From NCBI RefSeq assembly GCF_963665245.1, contig NZ_OY762269.1, forward strand, positions 1,426,001 through 1,490,000: a DNA stretch of 64,000 nt, written 5' to 3'. Positions 22,709 to 30,768 of this stretch are shown here, in pieces. Source of the DNA: an uncultured Paludibaculum sp. Lineage in GTDB: Bacteria > Acidobacteriota > Terriglobia > Bryobacterales > Bryobacteraceae. The notes beneath the pieces are model-generated. The model saw only the letters and a program-made list of their open reading frames with translations. It had not been told where the DNA came from and did no database searches. Every line of letters begins with the position of its first letter. Within the stretch, counting starts at the first letter, position 1. A program made the position numbers and the translations under genes.

Positions 22709-23767
22709 ATGCGCGACTTTTCACAAGCTCCTTTTCTCGTGATCTGGGAAGTGACGCAGGCCTGCGACCTGGCCTGCAAGCACTGCCGGGCTTCGGCGCG
22801 GCCCGACCGGGATCCGGGCGAACTGACCTTCTCCGAAGCCCAGGCGACGCTGCGCCAGATCAAGGACTTTGGGGATCCGCTGTTGGTCTTCACCGGTGGG
22901 GATCCGCTGAAGCGCCCCGATCTGTTTGAGTTGCTGCGTGAGAGCGTGGCTCTGGGCCTGCGGACGACGGTGACGCCGAGCGCAACCCCGCTGCTGACCG
23001 ACGACGCGGTGTCGCGGATCAAGGATTGCGGTGTTTCGAGGATGGCGGTGAGTCTGGACGGGGCGGATGCGGCGGCGCACGACAGTTTCCGGCAAGTGTC
23101 GGGGTCGTACGACCGGACGATGGCCGCGCTACGTCATGCGGCGCGGATTGGGCTGGAGACGCAGATCAATACGACCGTGACGCGGCATAACGTGGAGTCG
23201 CTGGACCGGATCGCGCGGGTCGTGGGGGCAGAGAAGGCGCGTTTGTGGAGCGTCTTCTTCCTGGTGGTAACGGGGCGGGCCTCGCTGGCCGACGATCTGA
23301 CCGCCGAGGAGTACGAGCAGGTGTTCGAGTTCCTGTACCAGACATCGTTGGACGTGCCATTCGACATCAAGACGACCGAGGCGCAGCATTACCGGCGGTA
23401 TGTGGCGCAGCGGAGGAAGGCACAGGGTGGGGTGCGTAGCGCGAGTGCTCCTGCGGGGATTATCCAGCGGCAGGCAGGGATCAATGACGGCAAGGGGTTT
23501 CTGTTCATTTCGCATACGGGCGAGATCTTCCCGTCTGGCTTCCTGGAAGTATCGGCGGGGAATGTGCGGCGGACCCCTCTGCAGCAGGCGTATTGCGATT
23601 CGGGGTTGTTCCGGGTGCTGCGGGATTCCGACTCACTGACGGGCAAGTGTGGGGGGTGTGAGTACCGGAATCTGTGCGGAGGGTCGAGGAGCCGGGCGTT
23701 TGCTCTGACGGGGGATTATCTGGCCTCGGATCCGCGGTGTTCGTACATGCCGGTTGGCGCGGCGTGA
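22709..23767 (+). CDS. Radical SAM/SPASM protein (TIGR04053-like)
   Basis: A 352-residue enzyme. The radical SAM cluster motif is CDLACKHC (C-x3-C-x2-C, residues about 19-26), followed by LVFTGGDPLKRPDL, which carries the GGE/GGD-like SAM contact. A C-terminal SPASM region has GKCGGCEYRNLCGG and a last Cys in DPRCSYMP for an extra Fe-S cluster. This build is shared with NirJ/AhbD heme-modifying enzymes and the TIGR04053 group; the substrate is unknown. A TTG at 22685 is in frame, but the predicted transcription start near 22693 favours ATG 22709. The Fnr-like box upstream suggests control by the preceding regulator. Confidence 0.87.
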   Translation: MRDFSQAPFLVIWEVTQACDLACKHCRASARPDRDPGELTFSEAQATLRQIKDFGDPLLVFTGGDPLKRPDLFELLRESVALGLRTTVTPSATPLLTDDAVSRIKDCGVSRMAVSLDGADAAAHDSFRQVSGSYDRTMAALRHAARIGLETQINTTVTRHNVESLDRIARVVGAEKARLWSVFFLVVTGRASLADDLTAEEYEQVFEFLYQTSLDVPFDIKTTEAQHYRRYVAQRRKAQGGVRSASAPAGIIQRQAGINDGKGFLFISHTGEIFPSGFLEVSAGNVRRTPLQQAYCDSGLFRVLRDSDSLTGKCGGCEYRNLCGGSRSRAFALTGDYLASDPRCSYMPVGAA

Positions 23768-23978
23768 AGATCACTTCTGCGGTCGGACACCCTAGATCAA
23801 CCTGGGTAGCGTGGCGGGTTGGGACCTCGTGCGCGAGTGGATGGAAAAAACTCATGCCTGTCTTGTCGGCTCCGCGTCGCGGATGCTCGGTTGCGACGTT
23901 CGTGATGCCGGAGCCATTTTCCACATTGTGGATATGTTGGATATTCTGATTGTGCGAGCTCCTAGTTCGCTACTACTC

Positions 23979-26366
23979 ATGTTTCGATTATTCGTACTAA
24001 TTATTGCTGTTTGTGGCCTTGGTTTTGGGCAGACACCTAGATCTTTCCAAGTTGGAAGGACGATTCAGGTGGTCGAGGGTGTTGGCGCCCAGCGATCAGC
24101 GGATGCTCCTCTGATCATCTGGCCCAGCGCTTGGCGACTGGACTTTAGCAGCCCGGCCACGCCGGGTTCCAGCACGCGACAGAGTGTTGTGATTTCGAGC
24201 AACTCGACCAGCCAATGGTCCATCTCCTTTGTTTCTTCGGCGATTTGGCTGTCGGCCCTTTTGCCCCAAGCCGGTAACACGGCTCAAGCCGGGCAGTCGA
24301 TTCCCCTGGACGTACTTGTCGCAGCGATCTCGCTTCAGCCGGGTGATTACTCCGGCACCATCACGGTCTACTCGCCGCCCGCGCTGCCGGCCGTGATTAC
24401 CGTTACTGCGCACATCACCCCTGCAACGTTCACGGCAACGCCTGCCAGCGTGTCGTTGAGGACAACCCAGCCCAACGTACTCACGGGCAGCATCCAAGTG
24501 GTTTTCGACACCGGGGTTTACGTGGAGACTCTGCAAATGTTTGCGACGAGCCAGAACGGCTGGCTGGCTTTGGACCGGCGCAGTTGGGCGGGGTCGCCAG
24601 CCACCGTTAGTTACACGGTAGACAGCACTCGGGCAATGTTGGGTGTGAACTCGGGCTCGATTATGCTGGCGGTTAATGGTCTGAACAAGACAGTGCCTGT
24701 GACTCTGGAGGTGGTGGAGCCGAAGAAGGTACTGACCGTGTGGCCGCGGAGAATCGACCTTCTGACGGGCGCGGCCACCAAGTCCACGCAGGGCTTGGAG
24801 GTCCGCACAACGGATGGTTCGGCTGTGCCGTTCAGCGTGGAGACTTCGACTCAGGCGGACTGGCTGACCGTGCCGTCTGGCACGTGGACGGCGCCCACGC
24901 GGTTGCCGGTCTCGCTGTCGGCCACCACGTTTACCTCCGCATCGGGCTCGACCAGTCTGAGGCTGGTGCCGACTGACCGGCTGCTGGGTACCATGGAGAT
25001 CCCCGTAACTCGGAACATTGGCGCGTTGGGCACGTCTATCATCCCCCAGATCGCCGATGGCGGCGGATTCCGGACCCGGCTCATTCTGGTGAACGCGAAC
25101 CTGCAGCCGAACCACGTGCAGGTCAACCTGTACCGGAAATCAAGCGGAGCTTCGCGAGAGACAGAGGCGTGGTTTCCGGCGTTCGCCAAGGGAGCGGTCT
25201 GGAACCAGTTCGACATTCCCGCGATGGGCATGGTGGAACTGGAGACGCTGGGGCTACCCACGGCGGCAGAGTCGGGATGGGCTCGGATCCAATCGTCGCT
25301 TCCAGTGGGTGGATACGCAATTTACCGGCAGAAGCAGGGAGAGAGTACGGAGCAAGAGGCGTCGGTGCCTCTGTTGAGGGAACGAGTAGCGCGGTTCACC
25401 CTACCTTTTGACCAGACGAGTGGACAAGCGGCAGCCATGGCCTTGGTGAACTCGTGTGGCGCGGCAGCCAAGGTGACTGTGGCGACGGTGGATGAGCTCG
25501 GCACCCCTACGGCGCCGACGGAGCTTGGTAGTTGGCCTGGATTTGGACATGATGCATTTACTCTGAGCAATGTGATTCCCGCGACTTGGGGGCGGCGGGG
25601 CACAGCGGAGTTCGTGTCGGACGGTGGATGTGTCTCGGCGATCGGGCTACGGTTCACGCCGCAGGGGGCGTTTACATCGGTAGATCCGCAACCTCCTGTG
25701 CCGGATAATTCCCTCAAACTGGTGTTTCCGCAGGTTGCCGATGGGGGCGGATTTACGACCTCACTAGTACTGACCAACCAGGACCTGCAACCAGCTCACG
25801 TCCAGCTGAGATTCCGACGCGGTGGCTCTGCGGACGGGAGCACGACGGCCTGGACACCGGACCTGCCGCAGTCGTTGACCATTCCGGTTGGGGCGTCCGT
25901 TGCCGTGCAGACACCAGGTTGGGGGGATACGGCGATTTCGGGTTGGGCGGAGGCGAGCAGTGGGCAGCGGGTATCGGGGTTTGCTGTGTTTCGCCGGGCC
26001 ACGACGACGCTGGACCGCCAGGAGGCGACGGTGGCGGGGCGTGGCAATGCGGTTTCCCACAGCATTATTCCGTTCGACAATACGGACGGGTTTGTCAGTT
26101 CGATGGCGGTGGTCAACTCGTCGGCCAGTTCGCCATTATCCATTACAGTGGTGATTCGCAACCCGGCGGGTACTGTGGTTCAGACCGAGGCGCTCCAATT
26201 GCCAGCCAACGGCCATTCCGCCTTTGCGACACCGGCTCGGTTTCCAGTGACTGAGGGCATCAGCGGGTCACTGGAGTTTGTTGCCTCGAACGGTAGCATG
26301 CAGGTCTTACCTCTACGTTTCACGCCGAGCGGTGCGTTCACCACCGTGCGTGCGATTGAGCCGTAG
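23979..26366 (+). CDS. Secreted repeat protein with BACON-like and duplicated C-terminal modules
   Basis: A 795-residue exported protein. It opens with a signal peptide (MFRLFVLIIAVCGLGFG). Residues about 30-350 hold Ig-like beta segments with W-L-T-V and W-S-I-S patterns (for example STQADWLTVPSGTW), as in BACON domains of carbohydrate- or surface-binding proteins. From about 352 a module of some 210 residues begins PQIADGGGFRTRLILVN and is repeated from about 583 as PQVADGGGFTTSLVLTN. Each copy ends in LRFTP-x-GAFT. The frame extends upstream to 23811, but the signal peptide fixes ATG 23979. The function is probably adhesion or binding outside the cell. Confidence 0.75.
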   Translation: MFRLFVLIIAVCGLGFGQTPRSFQVGRTIQVVEGVGAQRSADAPLIIWPSAWRLDFSSPATPGSSTRQSVVISSNSTSQWSISFVSSAIWLSALLPQAGNTAQAGQSIPLDVLVAAISLQPGDYSGTITVYSPPALPAVITVTAHITPATFTATPASVSLRTTQPNVLTGSIQVVFDTGVYVETLQMFATSQNGWLALDRRSWAGSPATVSYTVDSTRAMLGVNSGSIMLAVNGLNKTVPVTLEVVEPKKVLTVWPRRIDLLTGAATKSTQGLEVRTTDGSAVPFSVETSTQADWLTVPSGTWTAPTRLPVSLSATTFTSASGSTSLRLVPTDRLLGTMEIPVTRNIGALGTSIIPQIADGGGFRTRLILVNANLQPNHVQVNLYRKSSGASRETEAWFPAFAKGAVWNQFDIPAMGMVELETLGLPTAAESGWARIQSSLPVGGYAIYRQKQGESTEQEASVPLLRERVARFTLPFDQTSGQAAAMALVNSCGAAAKVTVATVDELGTPTAPTELGSWPGFGHDAFTLSNVIPATWGRRGTAEFVSDGGCVSAIGLRFTPQGAFTSVDPQPPVPDNSLKLVFPQVADGGGFTTSLVLTNQDLQPAHVQLRFRRGGSADGSTTAWTPDLPQSLTIPVGASVAVQTPGWGDTAISGWAEASSGQRVSGFAVFRRATTTLDRQEATVAGRGNAVSHSIIPFDNTDGFVSSMAVVNSSASSPLSITVVIRNPAGTVVQTEALQLPANGHSAFATPARFPVTEGISGSLEFVASNGSMQVLPLRFTPSGAFTTVRAIEP

Positions 26367-26378
26367 CCGGCGATTTCT

Positions 26379-27395
26379 TCATTGAATTGTGATTCTCGAC
26401 GAGTGGGTGTCCAGGTCGACCAGCGGTCCGCCGACGCCGACTTGCCCCTTCAACTGGTGGGGTCGCGCGATGTCGTCGGCTCCTGTGGTGGCGGGGCCGG
26501 AGACCTTTCCAGAGTTGGACTGCGCGTCGAGCGTGTAGCCTTGCCCCTTGGCCAGTTCCACTTTGAGGGCGCCCGATCTGGCGCGAGCCGTGATGGCCGC
26601 CGGGCGGAGTTGCGAGATCTGAATGGCCCCTGAGCCCGTCTCCGCCTGGACCGAACCGGAGACTTGAAGGACGTCGATGCTGCCGGAATGGTTGGTGGCG
26701 ACGACCGCGCCGTCCACGTTGTCGATCCGGATGCTGCCGGATTGCGTACGGGCACGGACGCCGCCTCGAATCTGGCTGAGCTCCGTTCGTCCAGATCCGG
26801 TTTCGACGTCCACCGTGGCTCCCGCATCCACCACCTGGATCCCGCCGGAAGTGGTGCGAGCGGAGAGGGGGCCGCCCGGTTTGCGAATGACAACGGCTCC
26901 AGATGAAGTCTTCACGACGACGCCTGTGGTGACATTGCTGATCTCGATGCCGCCCGACGATGAATCGGCCAGAGCCGGCCCGTCGATGCCATCGATCTGA
27001 ATCCTTCCCGACGACGTATGCGCGTGAACGCGGGTTGCCTGGGGTGTCTCGATCTCAAAATGGATGGTCACGCCTCTTAGAAATGCCGGATCGCTGACGT
27101 AGCCGATGCGAATGCGGTTGCCGGTCTGCTCGATAGGCGGATTCTGTGCGAGGGCTTGTATGTTGGCATCCGCGAGGCCAAGATCCACTGCCTTCAGCAG
27201 CGGCTTGATGGTGGCTCGAATCCGGACCACCGCAGAGGAACCGGCGGTGACGGTGACGCCCCCGGGGTTGCTGACGACGTCGAGTTCCACCTCCGCCGTT
27301 ACGGGGAGCGTCCGGTCGACGGTCCTCGTTTCCGATGCCTCAGCAGGGGAACCGGCGAGCAGAATTGCCGCGAAGGTGAGAAGGTGGGTCTTCAT
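26379..27395 (-). CDS. Exported DUF4097-type beta-repeat protein
   Basis: A 338-residue protein with a signal peptide (MKTHLLTFAAILLAGSPAEA). The rest is a long series of short repeats with SGxIxI or SGxVxV cores: TSSGRIQIDG, SSSGGIEISN, TSSGAVVIRK, TTSGGIQVVD, TQSGSIRIDN, NHSGSIDVLQ and TGSGAIQISQ. This predicts a beta-helix or stacked-strand fold as in DUF4097 (putative adhesin) proteins. It converges with the BACON-like gene, with 12 bases between. The longer frame to 27455 lacks a signal peptide at its start and is not preferred. Confidence 0.8.
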   Translation of the reverse strand: MKTHLLTFAAILLAGSPAEASETRTVDRTLPVTAEVELDVVSNPGGVTVTAGSSAVVRIRATIKPLLKAVDLGLADANIQALAQNPPIEQTGNRIRIGYVSDPAFLRGVTIHFEIETPQATRVHAHTSSGRIQIDGIDGPALADSSSGGIEISNVTTGVVVKTSSGAVVIRKPGGPLSARTTSGGIQVVDAGATVDVETGSGRTELSQIRGGVRARTQSGSIRIDNVDGAVVATNHSGSIDVLQVSGSVQAETGSGAIQISQLRPAAITARARSGALKVELAKGQGYTLDAQSNSGKVSGPATTGADDIARPHQLKGQVGVGGPLVDLDTHSSRITIQ

Positions 27396-27518
27396 TGGTG
27401 CAACCCGAACCCGGCTGGCCGCGCAGACGCGCCCAGCCTGCCTTGATGCTAGCACCCGGGTCCGCGGTGGCGGGCTTGGGTGCTCTCCTCTGTTTTGGCC
27501 GCGACCGCAGATGGGCCG

Positions 27519-30194
27519 CTACTCATAGCGCAGGGCGCGTAAGGGATCGAGCGAGGCGGCGCGCCTGGCAGGGATCACACTCGCCGTCAGGGCTATTGAC
27601 ACAAGCAGAGCTGGGATCAGGAGGAAGGTCAAGGTGTCTGTTGGGCTGACGCCGTAGAGCAGACTGGCCGCTACGCGGCTGAGCGCCAGAGCCACACAGA
27701 GCCCTATGGCGGAGCCGGTCAACGTCAACAGTAGTCCCTGTCTCAGGATCATGCCCAGGACTTGGGTGCGGCGTGCACCCAGGGCCATGCGGATGCCGAT
27801 TTCCTTGGTACGGCGGGCCACTCCGAAACTGATGACCCCATAGATCCCGACTGTTGAGATGAGCAGGCCCATGAGTCCGGCAAACCCGAAGAGCAGGGCC
27901 GCGGCCTTGGGCAGAAGCAGAGCCTGGGCCAGTTGCGTTTCCATGGTGCGGACGTCGAAGACCGCCAGTGTGGGGTCGACGTTGCGGAACGTCTGGCGGA
28001 GTAGCGGCGCGTAGGCGGCGGGATCGCCCTTGGTGCGGATGATGAGGCTGATGCCGGAAAGGGAGTCGTTGCCACGCAGATCCTTCATCAACGGGAAGTA
28101 GAGGCAGGGTGTGGGTTCCTCGCCGATGGTGCGCGACTTCGTGGTGGCAACCAGACCCGTGATGCGGACCATCCGACCTAGGTAAGAGATGCGCCGCCCG
28201 ATGGGGTTCTGGTTGGGGAAGGCCTTGGCGGCCAGGGCCTGGTTGACGATCACTGTGTCGTCCTGGGGTTCTCCTGGCGGGAAGTCGGCGCCTTCCAGCA
28301 TCCGGATTCCGAAGGTCTCGAAGAAGCGTGGGGCCACGGAGTAAATGTGGGCCTTGATCGCACTGCTTTCCTTGTCGGCGAGCTTGTCTTCCGGGACGAA
28401 GGCGTTCTGGGTGCCTTCCAGATTGAGCGGGATGCTGTTGCCGAGGGTGACGGATTCCACGCCCTGGATCGCACTCGCGTTCTCCAGGAGGGCGTCCAGG
28501 AGGTGACGGGTCTGTGCGGCCGTGTAGCGGTTGAGACTGGGATCGAAGGCGGCGATCAATAGACTGCGGTGGGTGAAGCCGGGGTCGATGTGGCTGGCGG
28601 AGTTCAGGCTGCGCAGGAAGAGTCCGGAGCAGAGGAGGAGAACCATGCAAATGGTGACCTGGGCGACTACCAGGATATTGCGGAGTCCAAAGCGGCGCGA
28701 CGCACCGAGGCGCACCTGCTCGTCCTTGAGCGAACCGACGAGGTCGGGCTTGGTGGCGCGCCACGCGGGCACGGCTCCGAAGATGACTCCGGTGAGGGCG
28801 GAGAGGGCGACGCAGAAGAGCAGGACGCGATAGTCGAGGGCGATGGAGAAGTCGACCGGCATGGCCAGTGGGATGCGTGCGTGGCTCAGGGCAGTGACGC
28901 CGATGTGGGCGATGGCGTAGCCCCCGAGGCCACCCAGAAGCGCGAGCATCAGACTCTCGGTGAGCAGTTGCCGGATGAGGCGGACGCGGCCGGCGCCGAT
29001 GGCAAGGCGCGTGGCGATCTCGCGATGGCGAGCCGAAGCGCGGGCGAGCAGGAGGTTGGCTACGTTGGCACAGGCGGTGCAAAGGATCAGGCCGGCCACG
29101 GTGAGCAGGATGAAGAAGAAGAGGACGATGGCTTTGCGGAAGCCGGGATTCACCTGGCCGGCGCGCTCGATGTGGAAGGCGCGGTCGCGGTTGGTGGCGG
29201 GGTAGGCGGTTGTCAGGTGGTGACCCACGGCCTCGACTTCCGAGGCAGCCGCGCTCAGGCTGATGCCGCCGCGGAGGCGGCCAGCGGCGAGCAGCCATTG
29301 ACTGCCGCGACTGTGGAGACGGTCGCCGCCCATGCCGACCTGGGCGAGGCTATCGAGCATGGAGAAGGGCAGCCAGAAGTCGGAGTAGAACATGCTCTCC
29401 GTGCCCTGGAAACCGGGAGCCGTGACACCGATGACCGTCACCCTCTGGCCGTTCATGACGATGCTTTGGCCGAGGATGGATGGATCGGCGGAAAAGCGCG
29501 ATTGCCAGAGCTGATGGCCGAGGACGACGACAGGTGCTTCACCCGGCTTGTCGTCGCGATCGGGATTGAAGCCTCGTCCAATGGAGAAAGCCGGACGTAC
29601 GACGTCGAAGTAGTTGGCGGTGACGACTGAGCCCCAGTAGCGGCGCGGTTCGCCTCCGCTGGCGATAGCCGCGGGCATGAAGGGGAAGAACGCGGTGAGG
29701 GCCTGGAAGGAATGGGCTTGGCGGAGGTCCGCGAAGTCGGGATAGGCGAGCGAGCCGCCGGACCGGCCGGAGCGGAGGCTGCGGCCGGTGAGGCTGACGA
29801 GGCGGCTGGGTTCGTCGACCGGCAGCGGGCGGAGTAACGCGTGGTTGGCGATCCCGAAGATGAGGGAACAGGCTCCGATGCCAAGGGCGGCAGAGAGAGA
29901 CGCGGCGGCGGCGAAGCCCGGTTGTTTGCGGATGGTACGGAGGGCGAAGACGGTGTCCTGGAGGAGGTCGCTGAGCCAGCGGGCGATCCAGGTGTCCCGG
30001 GCGTCCTCCTGTTGCCGCATGAGGTTGCCCAGTTGCCTGCGGGCCGCGGCGCGAGCGTCTGGTTCCTTCATGCCGTCCTCCATCAGTTCGTGGATCTTCA
30101 TATCCAAGTGGAATTGCATCTCCTCGTCGAGGAGGCGGGCGCGATCGCCGCTGGTCCACCAGTAGCGGAGCCGCCGCTGCCATCGGCGCAGCAT
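27519..30194 (-). CDS. ADOP-family ABC transporter permease (MacB-like)
   Basis: An 891-residue permease of the acidobacterial duplicated orphan permease type. An N-terminal helical domain (LLDEEMQFHLDMKIHELMEDG, then ARRQLGN) is specific to this group. It is followed by two MacB-like halves, each with a membrane helix, a periplasmic MacB_PCD region and FtsX-like helices: LRTIRKQPGFAAAASLSAAL near residue 85, LLLARASARHREIATRLAIG near 390, and RTKEIGIRMALGARRTQVLG near 800. No ATPase domain is present. Its start overlaps the stop of the PadR gene by one base. Such permeases probably export drugs or move lipoproteins, but the substrate is unknown. Confidence 0.9.
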   Translation of the reverse strand: MLRRWQRRLRYWWTSGDRARLLDEEMQFHLDMKIHELMEDGMKEPDARAAARRQLGNLMRQQEDARDTWIARWLSDLLQDTVFALRTIRKQPGFAAAASLSAALGIGACSLIFGIANHALLRPLPVDEPSRLVSLTGRSLRSGRSGGSLAYPDFADLRQAHSFQALTAFFPFMPAAIASGGEPRRYWGSVVTANYFDVVRPAFSIGRGFNPDRDDKPGEAPVVVLGHQLWQSRFSADPSILGQSIVMNGQRVTVIGVTAPGFQGTESMFYSDFWLPFSMLDSLAQVGMGGDRLHSRGSQWLLAAGRLRGGISLSAAASEVEAVGHHLTTAYPATNRDRAFHIERAGQVNPGFRKAIVLFFFILLTVAGLILCTACANVANLLLARASARHREIATRLAIGAGRVRLIRQLLTESLMLALLGGLGGYAIAHIGVTALSHARIPLAMPVDFSIALDYRVLLFCVALSALTGVIFGAVPAWRATKPDLVGSLKDEQVRLGASRRFGLRNILVVAQVTICMVLLLCSGLFLRSLNSASHIDPGFTHRSLLIAAFDPSLNRYTAAQTRHLLDALLENASAIQGVESVTLGNSIPLNLEGTQNAFVPEDKLADKESSAIKAHIYSVAPRFFETFGIRMLEGADFPPGEPQDDTVIVNQALAAKAFPNQNPIGRRISYLGRMVRITGLVATTKSRTIGEEPTPCLYFPLMKDLRGNDSLSGISLIIRTKGDPAAYAPLLRQTFRNVDPTLAVFDVRTMETQLAQALLLPKAAALLFGFAGLMGLLISTVGIYGVISFGVARRTKEIGIRMALGARRTQVLGMILRQGLLLTLTGSAIGLCVALALSRVAASLLYGVSPTDTLTFLLIPALLVSIALTASVIPARRAASLDPLRALRYE

Positions 30195-30520
30195 CAGGCC
30201 ATCCCCATGACGCGCGCGATGGCGCCGGACATTTCGCGGTAGCGAGCGGTTTCGGCGGCGAGCTTCTTGCGTCCGTCAGGCGTGAGTTTGTAGAAGCGGG
30301 CCCGGCGGTTGTTGGTGGAGAGACCCCATTCGCCCTCGATCCAGCCGTTGAGCTCGAGACGTTGGAGGGCGGGGTAGAGGGAGCCTTCTTCCACCTGGAG
30401 GATGTCCTCGGAGAGTTGGCGGAGGAGTTGGGCGATGGCGTAGCCGTGGAGCGTGCCGCGGGTGAGAGTCTTGAGGACCATCATGTCGAGCGTGCCGGGG
30501 AGCAGGTCGTTCTTTCCCAT
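30194..30520 (-). CDS. PadR-family transcription regulator (paired with the ADOP permease)
   Basis: A 108-residue regulator: LPGTLDMMVLKTLTRGTLHGYAIAQLL, then EEGSLYPALQRLELNGWIEGEW, both typical of the PadR winged helix, and a short C-terminal dimerisation helix. The gene overlaps the permease start, so both are on one mRNA. TATAAT on the minus strand (30531-30536) lies only about 10 bases before the ATG, so the transcript may be nearly leaderless. By family habit it represses its own operon. Confidence 0.92.
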   Translation of the reverse strand: MGKNDLLPGTLDMMVLKTLTRGTLHGYAIAQLLRQLSEDILQVEEGSLYPALQRLELNGWIEGEWGLSTNNRRARFYKLTPDGRKKLAAETARYREMSGAIARVMGMA

Positions 30521-30768
30521 AGACTGTCTGATTATACGAGAGAGGTGGGTGGAATGTTCTAGGGGGAGGGGAAATTTTCCAGATTTGCGCCGGCGTCAGC
30601 GGGTTACCGGGCGTCGAGTCTCCAGGGGAGGAGTGGTAGGAGGATCGGTGGCCTTGTGTAATCGTTCACCCTGCTCGTCGGAGTTTGGGCTGTCTCGGGT
30701 CCCTCGGCCGAGAGGCGTCTTGCTCTAGACACGCCCTCGGCCGGGGGGCTCTTAGCGGGAACGGCGAA

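Noticed and set aside
27523..29298. A 591-codon frame within the ADOP permease gene, same strand
   Set aside because: Its composition (Arg, Pro, His, Gly) is typical of an alternative frame of GC-rich coding DNA. The permease frame has all family motifs.
28569..29630. A 353-codon + strand frame rich in Glu, Asp and Gly opposite the permease
   Set aside because: Shadow of the minus-strand permease; the acidic composition mirrors its codons and there is no recognisable domain.
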